Assembly (NCBI GenBank): GCA_964418695.1
Contig: CAYQMN010000018.1
Coordinates: forward strand, 1 to 56,928
Length of the DNA: 56,928 nucleotides
DNA from: Prado023 sp964418695
GTDB taxonomy: Bacteria > Actinomycetota > Actinomycetes > S36-B12 > CAIYMF01
Direction of reading: 5' to 3'
Shown: piece by piece, positions 47,528-56,866 of the stretch
Numbering within the stretch: the stretch's first letter is position 1
How the letters are laid out: the number at the start of each line of letters is the position of its first letter
Program-made: the position numbers and the translations under genes
The notes under the pieces: model-generated
What the model was told of the DNA's origin: nothing
Databases searched by the model: none
The model's input: only the letters and a program-made list of their open reading frames with translations

Positions 47528-49558
47528 CTAGAGCGTCGCGGCCAGGCGGGTGCCCTGGTCGATGGCGCGCTTGGCGTCCAGCTCGGCGGCCACGTCTGCC
47601 CCGCCGATCAGGTGGGCGCAGATGCCCAGCGCGGCCAGCTCCTCGTGCAGCGCGCGATTCGGCTCCTGGCCCGTGCACAGCACGAGGGTGTCGACCGCCA
47701 GCACGTGCTTCTCGCCGCCCACCTGGTAGTGCAGGCCCTCGTCGTCGACGAAGTCGTAGGTGGCCCCGGCGATCGTCGTGACCCCGCGGTGCTTGAGCTC
47801 GGCGCGGTGGATCCAGCCGGTGGTCTTGCCCAGCCCGGCGCCGACCTTGGAGGTCTTGCGCTGCAGCAGCGTGACCTCGCGCGGGGAGGCCGGTCGCTCC
47901 GCGAGCATCAGCCCGCCGGCCTCGCGGTGCGCCACGTCGACGCCCCACGCGGCCAGGAACGCCGCCGGGTCGCGCTGGGCCGGGGCGCGCGTCGCGTCGT
48001 CGCCCGGATCGGTGAGGTACTCCGCGACGTCGAAGCCGATGCCGCCGGCGCCGAGGATCGCCACCCGGCGGCCGACCGGAGCGCCACGCAGCACGTCGAG
48101 GTAGCCCAGCACCATCGGGTGGTCGATCCCGGGCAGGTCGGGCACGCGCGGGGTCACGCCGGTCGCGATCACGACCTCGTCGAAGCCGGTCAGGTCCGCG
48201 GCGGTCGCTCGGTGGCCGAGGCGCAGCTCGACGCCGAGCCGGTCCAGCTCGTGGCGGAAGTAGCGCAGGGTCTCGTCGAACTCCTGCTTGCCGGGCACCT
48301 CGCGGGCGACGTTGAGCTGCCCGCCGACGATCTCGGCAGCGTCGAACAGGGTCACCCGATGCCCGCGACCGGCCGCGGTCACCGCCGTCGCGAGGCCCGC
48401 CGGACCCGCCCCGACGACCGCGACCGCCTTGGCCGCCTGCGTCGGGGAGAGCACCAGCTCGGTCTCGTGGCAGGCCCGCGGATTGACCAGGCACGAGGTC
48501 ACCCGCATCGAGAACGTGTGGTCCAGGCAGGCCTGGTTGCAGCCGATGCAGGTGTTGATCGCCTCGGACTGCCCGGCGGCGGCCTTGGCGACGAAGTCCG
48601 GGTCGGCCAGGAACGGCCGGGCCAGCGAGACCATGTCGGCGTAGCCGTCGGCCAGCAGCTGCTCGGCCTTCTCCGGGGTGTTGATCCGGTTGCTCGTGAT
48701 GAGCGGGATGCCGACCTCGCCCATCAGTCGCTTGGTGACCCACGCGAACGCGCCGCGCGGCACCGAGGTCGCGATCGTCGGGATGCGGGCCTCGTGCCAG
48801 CCGATGCCGGTGTTCAGGATCGTCGCCCCCGCGGCCTCGATGGCCAGCGCGAGGGTCCGGACCTCGTCGAACGTCGAGCCGTCGGGGACCAGGTCGAGCA
48901 TCGACAGGCGGTACACGATGATGAAGTCCGGCCCGACCGCCTCGCGCACTCGGCGCACGATCTCCACCGGGAAGCGCATCCGGTTCTCGTACGAGCCACC
49001 CCAGCGGTCCGTGCGGTGATTGGTGTGCGCGGCGATGAACTCGTTGATGAGGTAGCCCTCCGAGCCCATCACCTCGACCCCGTCGTAGCCGGCGCGCTGG
49101 GCCAGGACGGCCGCGCGCACGTAGTCCTCGATGGTCCGCTCCACGTCCTCGTCGGTGAGCTCGCGCGGGACGAACGGGCTGATCGGGGCCTTGAGCGGAC
49201 TGGGGGCGACCAGGTCCGGGTGGTAGGCGTAGCGACCGAAGTGCAGGATCTGCATCGCGATCCGGCCGCCCGCCGCGTGCACCGCGTCGGTGACGATCCG
49301 GTGCTGCGCGACCTCGTCGTCGTTGGTCAGCTTCGCCCCGCCCGGGTACGGCCGGGCCTCGTCGTTGGGCGCGATTCCACCGGTGACGATCAGGCCGACG
49401 CCGCCGCGCGCCCGCTCGGCGTAGAACGCGGCCATCCGCTCGAACCCGTGCGGCGCCTCCTCCAGGCCCACGTGCATCGAGCCCATGAGGACCCGGTTGG
49501 GCAGCGTGACGAACCCGAGGTCCAGCGGTTCGAGCACGTGCGGGAACGCGGCGCTCAT
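47528..49558 (-). CDS. fadH: NADPH-dependent 2,4-dienoyl-CoA reductase
   Basis: 676-residue flavoprotein reducing 2,4-dienoyl-CoA during unsaturated fatty-acid beta-oxidation. The N-terminal Old-Yellow-Enzyme barrel (about 1-330) binds FMN, with Tyr169 and His255 matching the proton-relay residues; Cys337, Cys340, Cys344 and Cys356 hold a 4Fe-4S cluster; the C-terminal FAD/NADPH region begins with Gly-Ala-Gly-Pro-Ala-Gly (about 386). The length equals that of E. coli FadH. It starts in an ATGA overlap with the NTF2-like gene. Other enoate reductases share this architecture, so the natural substrate remains an inference. Confidence 0.9.
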   Translation of the reverse strand: MSAAFPHVLEPLDLGFVTLPNRVLMGSMHVGLEEAPHGFERMAAFYAERARGGVGLIVTGGIAPNDEARPYPGGAKLTNDDEVAQHRIVTDAVHAAGGRIAMQILHFGRYAYHPDLVAPSPLKAPISPFVPRELTDEDVERTIEDYVRAAVLAQRAGYDGVEVMGSEGYLINEFIAAHTNHRTDRWGGSYENRMRFPVEIVRRVREAVGPDFIIVYRLSMLDLVPDGSTFDEVRTLALAIEAAGATILNTGIGWHEARIPTIATSVPRGAFAWVTKRLMGEVGIPLITSNRINTPEKAEQLLADGYADMVSLARPFLADPDFVAKAAAGQSEAINTCIGCNQACLDHTFSMRVTSCLVNPRACHETELVLSPTQAAKAVAVVGAGPAGLATAVTAAGRGHRVTLFDAAEIVGGQLNVAREVPGKQEFDETLRYFRHELDRLGVELRLGHRATAADLTGFDEVVIATGVTPRVPDLPGIDHPMVLGYLDVLRGAPVGRRVAILGAGGIGFDVAEYLTDPGDDATRAPAQRDPAAFLAAWGVDVAHREAGGLMLAERPASPREVTLLQRKTSKVGAGLGKTTGWIHRAELKHRGVTTIAGATYDFVDDEGLHYQVGGEKHVLAVDTLVLCTGQEPNRALHEELAALGICAHLIGGADVAAELDAKRAIDQGTRLAATL

Positions 49559-49986
49559 CGGGCGTCTCCCGTCGGCGCGCCGGACTCGCCCGCCCCGGAT
49601 GCGGCGGCGTCGGCCAGGATCTGGTCGAACTGGGCGCTCATCGCCTCGGCCATCGCCCGGACGCCGGACAGCGGGCGCATCATCACCGTGAAGTCGTCGA
49701 TCAGGCCCTCGTCGTCCAGGTGCAGGAAGTCGCAGCCGTGCACCTCTCGGTCGCCCACCCGGGCCCGGAACACCAGGGCCTGGTCGCGCCCGTCCGCGCT
49801 GACGATCTCGCGGACGTAGCGGAAGTCCTCGAAGACCCGAAGCGCGCCGCGCAGGATCGCAGCCGTGATCGGGCGGCCCTCGTACGGCTTGTGGACCACC
49901 GGGCTGCTGAACCGGACTGCCTCGGCCAGGACGTCGGCCACGCCGGAGAGGTCCCCGCGCTCGACCAGGTCACGGAACTGCGGCAT
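49555..49986 (-). CDS. NTF2-like (SnoaL) protein
   Basis: 143-residue protein of the nuclear-transport-factor-2-like fold, which covers small cone-shaped enzymes and binding proteins. The segment Val-His-Gly-Cys-Asp-Phe-Leu-His-Leu-Asp-Asp-Glu-Gly-Leu-Ile-Asp-Asp-Phe-Thr-Val-Met is typical. The ATG at 49986 has CGGAGGC; an earlier in-frame ATG lies inside the operator. The stop overlaps the fadH start by four bases, so a shared metabolic role is likely, but no catalytic residues can be assigned. Confidence 0.75.
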   Translation of the reverse strand: MPQFRDLVERGDLSGVADVLAEAVRFSSPVVHKPYEGRPITAAILRGALRVFEDFRYVREIVSADGRDQALVFRARVGDREVHGCDFLHLDDEGLIDDFTVMMRPLSGVRAMAEAMSAQFDQILADAAASGAGESGAPTGDAR

Positions 49987-49997
49987 GACGCCTCCGA

Positions 49998-50015
49998 TAA
50001 TCAACTTGTTGACTA
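49998..50015. promoter_or_regulatory. MarR-like operator upstream of the NTF2-like/fadH operon
   Basis: TAATCAACTTGTTGACTA, an 18-base near-perfect palindrome (one mismatched pair besides the TT centre), AT-rich against the background. On the minus strand TACACT (50030-50025) is a good -10, so the start point falls next to this operator. No MarR gene is visible in the window. Confidence 0.6.
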
Positions 50016-50057
50016 GGTCCGCGCAGTGTAGCCCCGCACCCAGGCAAGGCGAGGGCT

Positions 50058-50115
50058 GGGCTCGACCAGCGTGTGGTCGCCTACCCGACCCCCACCGGTC
50101 GCGTCTGTCGAGACC
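50058..50115. repeat. dispersed intergenic repeat, copy d (split)
   Basis: The two halves GGGCTCGACCAG (50058-50069) and CTGTCGAGACC (50105-50115) match the ends of copies a, b and e in inverted arrangement, about 35 bases apart. Confidence 0.4.
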
Positions 50116-50128
50116 TCACCCAGCGCGC

Positions 50129-50541
50129 TCAGCCCCCACGGGGCCCGCCGCCCGGACCTACCGGGCTGCGCAGCGCCCACCGGATCAGCGGCACCTGCAG
50201 CGGCACCCGCAGCCAGGCGACCGCCTGGACCACGGGGCTGGTGTTCGGCTGGGAGCTGACGTCCACCGCGTAGTAGATGTTGCCCATCCAGATGACCGCC
50301 AGCGTGACCGCCGCCGCGCGCGGAGCCCAGCCGCGCCGGGTCAGCAGCCCCGCCGCGCAGGCCAGCTCGACGACTCCGGAGGCGAGGATCCACGGGGTAG
50401 GCGGCCCGAGCCACGGCGGCATCAGGGCTTCGAACGTCTCCGGGCGCATCAGGTGCACGACGCCCGAGGTGCCCATCAGGCCGCTGACGATCCAGGTGCC
50501 GGGCGGCAGGTCGCGCAGCCCGGCCCCGTCGGCGGCCCCGG

Positions 50542-50545
<4 letters not shown>
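50129..50545 (-). CDS. DoxX-like membrane protein
   Basis: 138-residue protein with four predicted helices, resembling small DoxX-family proteins (His in Gly-Val-Val-His-Leu-Met-Arg-Pro, then Pro-Pro-Trp-Leu-Gly and Ser-Gly-Val-Val-Glu-Leu). Some DoxX proteins take part in membrane redox and detoxification; the role here is unknown. The only plausible start is TTG 50545, which overlaps the protease stop as TTGA, indicating translational coupling to the subtilisin-like gene. Start codon choice is therefore uncertain. Confidence 0.65.
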
Positions 50546-51528
<983 letters not shown>

Positions 51529-51540
51529 GGAGGAATGGTG
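51529..51540 (-). promoter_or_regulatory. possible leaderless -10 of the S8 protease gene
   Basis: Minus-strand CACCAT, six bases, ATG 51528; weaker than the TANNNT examples. Confidence 0.3.
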
Positions 51541-51619
51541 GCCGATGTCTCGTTGAATCGGGTACCAGGGTCGCCGGGCGGGGGTCGGGGTGGGGGTCGG
51601 GGTGGGGGTCCTCAGGGCC

Positions 51620-51637
51620 ACTTACCGCATGGTAGGT
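51620..51637. promoter_or_regulatory. operator in the TetR/protease intergenic region
   Basis: ACTTACCGCATGGTAGGT, an inverted repeat with six of seven paired positions around GCAT. It overlaps a possible -10 (TAGGTT, 51633-51638) for the TetR gene, suggesting autoregulation and perhaps control of the divergent protease gene. Confidence 0.55.
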
Positions 51638-51662
51638 TTCTGCGACGACGTCAGGAGGCGCG

Positions 51663-52247
51663 ATGACCGAGCGCGGGTACGCCAAGGGCCGCGCCACGCG
51701 GGCCCACATCCTCGATCGGGCGGTCGAGGTGTTCGGCGAGGTCGGCTACCGGGGCGCCTCGCTGCGTGAGATCTCGGCCCGTGCTGGACTCTCGCACCCC
51801 GGGCTGCTGCACCACTTCCCGACGAAGGAGGCCCTCCTCCTGGCTGTCCTGGAGCGCCGCGACCAGACCGCGGAGGCCGCGGTGCGGGGCACGGGCGCGA
51901 CCGGCGCCGCGGAGCTGCGCGGCATCGCCGAGCAGTACGCGGCCAACGCCGAGCGGCCCGAGATCGTCGAGCTGTTCACCACGCTGTCCGCGGAGGCGAC
52001 CGCAGCCAGTCACCCGGCCCACGAGTTCTTCGTCGCGCGCTACCAGCGCGTGGTGGCCGACTTCGCCGACGCCTACCGCGAGGCGCGCGCCCAGGGCGCC
52101 CTGCGGGCAGACGTGCAGCCGGAGGCCGCGGCGCGGGATCTGGTCGCGCTCATGGACGGCCTGCAGGTCCAGTGGCTGTTCGAGCCGGACGCCGTCGACC
52201 TGGGCGCCCGGGTGCGTGCCCACATCGAGTCCCAGCTGATCGCGTGA
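51663..52247 (+). CDS. TetR-family transcriptional regulator
   Basis: 194-residue repressor. The N-terminal helix-turn-helix (about 10-57) reads Thr-Arg-Ala-His-Ile-Leu-Asp-Arg-Ala ... Gly-Tyr-Arg-Gly-Ala-Ser-Leu-Arg-Glu-Ile ... His-His-Phe-Pro-Thr-Lys-Glu-Ala-Leu-Leu; the remainder is the ligand-binding helical domain. ATG 51663 follows CAGGAGGCGCG. It is divergent from the subtilisin-like gene across 134 bases containing an 18-base operator, so it may regulate itself and the protease/DoxX pair. Convergent with the GGCT-like gene. Confidence 0.92.
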   Translation: MTERGYAKGRATRAHILDRAVEVFGEVGYRGASLREISARAGLSHPGLLHHFPTKEALLLAVLERRDQTAEAAVRGTGATGAAELRGIAEQYAANAERPEIVELFTTLSAEATAASHPAHEFFVARYQRVVADFADAYREARAQGALRADVQPEAAARDLVALMDGLQVQWLFEPDAVDLGARVRAHIESQLIA

Positions 52248-52309
52248 ACGCGTGACCACAAGACCGCGTGGGCCCAGCCCAGCCCTGCCCTCAGCCCTGC
52301 GGTCTGCCC

Positions 52310-52696
52310 TCAGTCCTGGGGATCGGCGGCCACGTACGCCCACGCCCAGCCACCGGACCGCAGGCTCGCCCGTACGCGCGCGTAGTCGTCCACCTCGTAG
52401 CGGTCGGCCGCGGCCAGCTCCTGGTCGGACACGGACAGGACGACGCCGGTCACTTCGGCCTGGGGGTCGGCGCTGCGCACCAGGATCGGGTGAACGGCCT
52501 GCCCGCTGGTGCCCAGCACCGCGGGATCGGTGATGGTCAGATGCCTCACCTCGAAGCCGAGCAGCGCATCCGGCGCGCTGGGGACGAGCCTGCCGAAGAC
52601 CGCAGACTGCACCGTGGCCAGCCCGAGGGTGCCGTAGGAGAACAGCCGATGCGGGCACGCGGCGCCGTCGGGCACCTCGACGGGCGAATCCGTCAT
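52310..52696 (-). CDS. gamma-glutamylcyclotransferase-like (AIG2-type) protein
   Basis: 128-residue protein of the GGCT-like/AIG2 fold. Phe-Ser-Tyr-Gly-Thr-Leu near residue 19 is the substrate-loop motif, and a Glu in Val-Ser-Asp-Gln-Glu-Leu or the following Tyr-Glu may be the acid/base. Such enzymes release 5-oxoproline from gamma-glutamyl compounds, but many bacterial members are uncharacterised. ATG 52696 has GAGGAGGG nine bases upstream. It is separated by 98 bases from the pirin-like gene in the same direction. Confidence 0.8.
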   Translation of the reverse strand: MTDSPVEVPDGAACPHRLFSYGTLGLATVQSAVFGRLVPSAPDALLGFEVRHLTITDPAVLGTSGQAVHPILVRSADPQAEVTGVVLSVSDQELAAADRYEVDDYARVRASLRSGGWAWAYVAADPQD

Positions 52697-52794
52697 GGAG
52701 CATCCCTCCTCTGTGCGCAAGCGCCTGCCGCAGGGGTCATCCTGCTGCTGGGCCATTCGTCTGATCCGGTCATTCTGCCGGTGTGCCGATCGGC

Positions 52795-53778
52795 TCAGCC
52801 TCGGGGGCGCAGCCGGGCGTTGGGCAGGGCAGGGGCGGGCAGCCGCTGGATCGGTCCCTGGTAGCCCAGCACCTCGCCGAACCGGTCGGACCCTGCCTGC
52901 CAGGCTTCGCGGAACTCGACGATCTCCTCGTGGCTGCGGCCGACGAAGTTCCACCACATGACGATGTCCTCGCCGAACGGCGGTCCGCCGAGCACGAGCA
53001 CGCGGGCGGTGGTGGCCCGCGGGTTGGCCAGCTGCAGGACGCACTCGCCCGGCTCCTGGTAGCCCAGCTCGGCGCCGGTCAGTCGAACGCCGGCCAGCTC
53101 GACCTCGCCGGTGTCCACCAGGACCCCGAGCTCGTACGTGGGATCGACGTCGAGGGTGAGCTCGGCGCCGGGGTCCAGGGTCACCTCCGCACCCAGCAGC
53201 GCCGAGTGGGTCTCCACCGGCGAGGTCGACCCCGCCAGGGTGCCGAGGAACACGCGGGCCACCGCCCCGTCGAGCCGCACGCTCTCCGGGACGTGGTGCT
53301 GGAAGGCGCGGGGCGCATCGCGCGCGGCCTCGGGAAGGGCCACCCACAGCTGGACTCCGTGCAGGATCCGGGTCGCCGGGGTGGAGACCTCGCTGTGCGC
53401 GATCCCGTGACCGCCGGTCATCAGGTTGAGCTCGCCGGGCCGGACGAACGCGTGCGAGCCCAGGCTGTCGCGGTGCTCGACCTCGCCGGTGAACAGCCAG
53501 CTGACCGTCTGCAGCCCGGTGTGCGGGTGCGGGGCCACGTCCATCCCGCCGGTGGTCGAGACGTCGTCGGGGCCGTAGTGGTCGGCGAAGCACCATGCGC
53601 CGATCAGCGAGCGGGCGCGCTGGGGCAGGGTGCGCCGCACGGTCATCGCGCGCGGTCCTCCGAGCGGCACAGCTCGGGCGGTCAGCACCTGGACGGTCGG
53701 CCGGTCGGCGGTGCCCACCGTCGCCGGGCGCCCCCCGTGGCAGACGACCTCGCGAGGATGCGGCTCCGGGTTCGTCAT
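52795..53778 (-). CDS. pirin-family bicupin protein
   Basis: 327-residue protein with two cupin domains. The N-terminal one carries the metal-binding His-Pro-His-Thr-Gly motif followed by a Glu-His pair and the later His-Ser-Glu, as in iron-binding pirins; some members oxidise quercetin, others act as redox regulators. The C-terminal cupin ends with Gly-Gly-Pro-Pro-Phe-Gly-Glu-Asp-Ile-Val-Met-Trp-Trp-Asn-Phe-Val-Gly, which is typical. The ATG at 53778 has GGTGGAG immediately upstream. Divergent from the esterase gene. Confidence 0.9.
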   Translation of the reverse strand: MTNPEPHPREVVCHGGRPATVGTADRPTVQVLTARAVPLGGPRAMTVRRTLPQRARSLIGAWCFADHYGPDDVSTTGGMDVAPHPHTGLQTVSWLFTGEVEHRDSLGSHAFVRPGELNLMTGGHGIAHSEVSTPATRILHGVQLWVALPEAARDAPRAFQHHVPESVRLDGAVARVFLGTLAGSTSPVETHSALLGAEVTLDPGAELTLDVDPTYELGVLVDTGEVELAGVRLTGAELGYQEPGECVLQLANPRATTARVLVLGGPPFGEDIVMWWNFVGRSHEEIVEFREAWQAGSDRFGEVLGYQGPIQRLPAPALPNARLRPRG

Positions 53779-53921
53779 CTCCACCCCGATCTCACGCGTC
53801 GGACGGTGCGGCCATGCTAGGCGAGCCACCGGCCCCGCGCCGGAGTCTAGTCAGGCCTGGGTCTCGTCGGGGTCTCGTCAGCGGCGACCGGCACGGTCCC
53901 GCACCAGGCCGACGCGCCACC

Positions 53922-53934
53922 TAGGCTCGCGGGC
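53922..53934 (+). promoter_or_regulatory. probable leaderless promoter -10 of the esterase gene
   Basis: TAGGCT (53922-53927), seven bases, ATG 53935; no Shine-Dalgarno. Confidence 0.5.
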
Positions 53935-54960
53935 ATGCTGCCCTGGTCCGACGAGCTGGCCGGCCGGCTCGAGAAGCTGCAGATCGAGTCCGAGGTCCTG
54001 CGCGACAACCCGTTGGGCGACCCGGCGACCCGACCGCTGTGGGTCTACCTGCCACCCGGCTACGACGACGACCCCGACGCCCGGTTCCCGACCATCTACG
54101 TGATCCAGGGCTACTCCGGGCACCTGCAGATGTGGGAGAACCGGGCGGCCTTCCGGCGGACCTTCCCGGAGACTGCCGACGAGGTCTTCGCGAACGGCGC
54201 GCCGCCGTGCGTGGTGGTCTACGTCGACGCGTGGACCACGTACGGCGGCTCGCAGTTCGTCGACTCCCCGGGCACCGGGCGCTACCACACGTACCTGTGC
54301 GACGAGGTGGTCGCGTTCGTGGACGCCCGGTTCCGCACGATCGACGATCCGCGCTCGCGCGCCATCACCGGCAAGTCCAGCGGCGGCTACGGGGCGATGA
54401 TCACCGCGATGCTGCGCCCGGACGTGTTCGGCGCCCTGGCCAGTCATGCCGGCGACAGCCTGCACGAGCTCTGCTACATCGCCGACTTCGCCAAGGCGGT
54501 CCGCGCGCTGCGTCCCTACGACGGCGACATCGCTGCCTGGTGGGCGGACTTCCAGGAGCGCCTGCCGGTGAGCCGACCCGACGACATGACGCTGGTGATG
54601 ATCTACGGGGTGGCGGCCTGCTACTCGGCCGACGAGGACGGCACCCCCGTCCTGCCGTTCGACCCGCACACCGGCCAGCTGCGGCCGGCGGTGTGGCAGC
54701 GGTGGCTGGACGTGGACCCGGTCCGGATGGTGCCCGGCCACTCCGACGCGGTCGCCGGACTGGAGGCCGTGTGGCTGGACGCGGGCAGCTCCGACGAGTT
54801 CTTCCTCGACCTGGGCGCCCAGGCATTCCGCGACGCCGTCCTGGCCGCCGGGCTGCCCGAGGAGCGGCTGCACTTCGAGCTGTTCGAGGGTGGGCACGGC
54901 GGGATCGACCACCGCTACCCGCTGGCCCTGGACTGGCTGGCCCGGCGGCTGCCCCGCTGA
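53935..54960 (+). CDS. alpha/beta-hydrolase, esterase D/enterochelin-esterase-like
   Basis: 341-residue cytosolic hydrolase of the esterase PHB/esterase D group. Nucleophile Ser148 lies in Gly-Lys-Ser-Ser-Gly-Gly; a catalytic His is likely in Gly-Gly-His-Gly-Gly-Ile-Asp-His near the C terminus. The N-terminal part (Trp-Val-Tyr-Leu-Pro-Pro-Gly-Tyr-Asp-Asp-Asp-Pro) is typical of enzymes similar to enterochelin esterase, but no siderophore genes lie nearby and the substrate is unknown. The ATG is fixed by a leaderless promoter. Confidence 0.85.
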   Translation: MLPWSDELAGRLEKLQIESEVLRDNPLGDPATRPLWVYLPPGYDDDPDARFPTIYVIQGYSGHLQMWENRAAFRRTFPETADEVFANGAPPCVVVYVDAWTTYGGSQFVDSPGTGRYHTYLCDEVVAFVDARFRTIDDPRSRAITGKSSGGYGAMITAMLRPDVFGALASHAGDSLHELCYIADFAKAVRALRPYDGDIAAWWADFQERLPVSRPDDMTLVMIYGVAACYSADEDGTPVLPFDPHTGQLRPAVWQRWLDVDPVRMVPGHSDAVAGLEAVWLDAGSSDEFFLDLGAQAFRDAVLAAGLPEERLHFELFEGGHGGIDHRYPLALDWLARRLPR

Positions 54961-55008
54961 ACCTGACCGCAGGACGCGGCGGGCGCGTCGGCGTGTCAGC
55001 ATGGAGGG

Positions 55009-55329
55009 GTGGCTGACTCCGACGACATCGACAAGCTGCTGCGCGAGATCGACGCGATGAACAACCCGGGCGCTCAGCGCCCCGCGGTCCCCGCTGGCCA
55101 GGCTCAGTCGCCCCAGCGGTCCGCCCAGTCCTCGGCGGTGGCGCAGACCTCGGGCGGCAGCCGGGGGGCTTGGGCCGGTGCCGCCGCGGCCGGCGGCCTG
55201 GTCGTCGGCGGGCTGTTCGGCGCGCTCATGCCCTTCATCGGTGCGATCGAGACCGGAATCGGTGCGGCGATCGGCGGTGCCCTCGTCGCGTTCCTCAGCA
55301 AGCCCCCGGACTGGTTCAGCAAGGACTGA
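55009..55329 (+). CDS. small membrane protein with an Asp-rich N terminus
   Basis: 106-residue protein of unknown function. Residues 1-15 (Asp-Ser-Asp-Asp-Ile-Asp-Lys-Leu-Leu-Arg-Glu-Ile-Asp) form an acidic helix, a Gln/Ser/Pro-rich linker follows, and the C-terminal half (about 52-98) has two Gly/Ala-rich hydrophobic segments that could be a helical hairpin in the membrane. The GTG at 55009 lies six bases after CAGCAT, and GGAGGG is too close to be a normal ribosome site, so it may be leaderless. A DUF5995 gene is convergent. Confidence 0.6.
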   Translation: MADSDDIDKLLREIDAMNNPGAQRPAVPAGQAQSPQRSAQSSAVAQTSGGSRGAWAGAAAAGGLVVGGLFGALMPFIGAIETGIGAAIGGALVAFLSKPPDWFSKD

Positions 55330-55437
55330 CGGGGCAGTGCTCGGGCGCCCGACGGCTCGGGCCAGCTGGTGGCTCAGGGCAGCGGCGGCTCGGGGCATCG
55401 ACCCCGCAGGGCATCGGTCGCTCGGGGCAGCGATCGC

Positions 55438-56136
55438 TCAGGGCATCAGGAGCAACCGGGAGCTCATCGCGACCAGCCGGTCGATCCCGTCGAGGTAGTC
55501 GTCCTCGGCGGCGGTGCCGTGCAGTCCGCGCAGCGCGAGCGCGCCACGCCAGGCGAACTCCCGCGCCCGCTCGATCCCCCACAGGGCCAGCCGGTCGTCA
55601 CGGGTGCCCAGGGCCCGGTCGAGCCCGGCCAGCGGGCCGGTCAGGAGCTGTTGGCGCACCGCCGGCTGCGTGCTGCCCAGGACGGCGTTGATCGTCACGA
55701 AGTCGTCGCGGCGAGCCCGGTTCAGCCCGCCGCCGAGCTCGCGGGCGGTCAGGACTAGGGCGTGCGCGAGGTCGAAGTTGATGTGGGCGTTCATGCCGGC
55801 AACCGCGAACTGCAGCTGGATCACGTCCGTGCGCGCCCGGGCGTCGAACAGCACGCCCCAACAGCGGGGTACCGGCCGCTGCCCGGCCGCGGACCTGCGC
55901 AGCGCCCCGAGGTAGAGCTGGGCGAAGACGACGTCCAGGCGGGTCATGAACTCCGCGTCGGCGAAGCGCATGCCGGTGATCGCCTCGTCCACGTTTCGGG
56001 TGGTGGTCAGGTACATCTCGTTGAACGCCCGCACGCCGTCGCCGGGTGGCAGGCCCGCGGAGACGTCGACCATCTGGTCGATGACGTCGGCGACGGCCTC
56101 GGGAGCCTGGCCGCGGCCTTCGGTGGGCAGCTGCAC
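55438..56136 (-). CDS. DUF5995-like protein
   Basis: 232-residue mostly helical protein resembling DUF5995 of Streptomyces and relatives. Conserved-looking segments are Gly-Val-Arg-Ala-Phe-Asn-Glu-Met-Tyr-Leu, Leu-Asp-Val-Val-Phe-Ala-Gln-Leu-Tyr and Gly-Met-Asn-Ala-His-Ile-Asn-Phe-Asp-Leu, the last being a possible metal-binding site. The function is not known to me. GTG 56136 is preferred because AGGAAGG ends five bases upstream; GTG 56142 is possible. Divergent from the DUF1801 gene. Confidence 0.75.
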   Translation of the reverse strand: MQLPTEGRGQAPEAVADVIDQMVDVSAGLPPGDGVRAFNEMYLTTTRNVDEAITGMRFADAEFMTRLDVVFAQLYLGALRRSAAGQRPVPRCWGVLFDARARTDVIQLQFAVAGMNAHINFDLAHALVLTARELGGGLNRARRDDFVTINAVLGSTQPAVRQQLLTGPLAGLDRALGTRDDRLALWGIERAREFAWRGALALRGLHGTAAEDDYLDGIDRLVAMSSRLLLMP

Positions 56137-56218
56137 GATCACCTTCCTGGGTGGGCGGTCAGAGTATCGGCGCGGCAGGCGGGCAGGCTGGCCGACCGAG
56201 GAGTCGTGCCCGAGGACA

Positions 56219-56262
56219 CCCGGGGACGTCGGCCTGCGCACCCGAGGACATCGGCCTGCGCA
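56219..56262. repeat. two tandem 22-base repeats
   Basis: Units 56219-56240 and 56241-56262 differ at two positions (shared core CGGCCTGCGCA), with a partial third unit upstream. They lie just before the DUF1801 gene. Confidence 0.7.
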
Positions 56263-56279
56263 GGCGGGACCATGTGCTC

Positions 56280-56657
56280 ATGGCCGACTCCGCAGCACCC
56301 TCATCCGCCGACCCCGTCCAGGAGTACTTAGACGCAGCGCCGGAGCCGCAGCGCGCCACGCTGTGGGCGATGTGGACGATCCTGCGCGACCTGCTCCCGC
56401 AGGCGCAGGTGACCAAGAGCTACGGGGTGCCGACGCTCAAGGTGTCCGGCAAGGGGGTCGCGGGGCTGGCGTACTACGCCAGGCACTGCAGCTACCTGCC
56501 CATGAGCGGCTCGGTGACCGCGACCCTCGCCGAGGAGCTCGCGGATCACCGGACAAGCAAGGGCGCGGTGATGATGCCGGTCGACCAGCCGCTGTCGCAG
56601 GAGCTGCTCCGGCAGCTCGTCGACGCCCGGCTAGCCGAGCTGGGCCAGACCCGCTGA
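56280..56657 (+). CDS. DUF1801 family protein
   Basis: 125-residue protein of the DUF1801 (YdhG-like) family. The region Thr-Lys-Ser-Tyr-Gly-Val-Pro-Thr-Leu-Lys, Tyr-Tyr-Ala-Arg-His-Cys-Ser-Tyr-Leu-Pro-Met-Ser-Gly-Ser and the later Lys-Gly-Ala-Val-Met-Met-Pro are typical. The family is structurally known but without a clear activity; some are iron-responsive. The start is ATG 56280 or GTG 56274; neither has a good ribosome site. The tandem 22-base repeat immediately upstream may hold its promoter. Confidence 0.8.
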   Translation: MADSAAPSSADPVQEYLDAAPEPQRATLWAMWTILRDLLPQAQVTKSYGVPTLKVSGKGVAGLAYYARHCSYLPMSGSVTATLAEELADHRTSKGAVMMPVDQPLSQELLRQLVDARLAELGQTR

Positions 56658-56682
56658 GCGGTCGCGGTCGCGATCTGAGGCT

Positions 56683-56813
56683 GGGTGGTGACCCCCCCCG
56701 CCGGTCGGGTTGGAGGCGGCTGGGGGTGGGTGGTGACCCCCCCGCCGGTCGGGTTGGAGGCGGCTGGGGGTGGGTGGTGACCCCCCCCGCCGGTCGAGCC
56801 TGTCGAGACCCCT
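56683..56813. repeat. tandem 44-45-base repeats ending in a dispersed-repeat copy
   Basis: Three units beginning at 56683, 56728 and 56772, each GGGTGGTGACC followed by seven or eight C, then CGCCGGTCG. The third unit diverges at 56797 into GAGCCTGTCGAGACC, the complement of the dispersed repeat found at 2310 and 3689. No gene is seen between 56658 and 56925. Confidence 0.8.
56790..56813. repeat. dispersed intergenic repeat, copy e
   Basis: Contains GGTCGAGCCTGTCGAGACC, an imperfect palindrome and the complement of copies a and b. Confidence 0.6.
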
Positions 56814-56866
56814 CCCAGGTCGCCTGCCGCGATGGTCGAGAACGGCCAGCCGGCCGACCGCCCGAC

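Noticed and set aside
56683..56813. CRISPR-like array
   Set aside because: Units are contiguous tandem repeats without unique spacers, and there are no cas genes.
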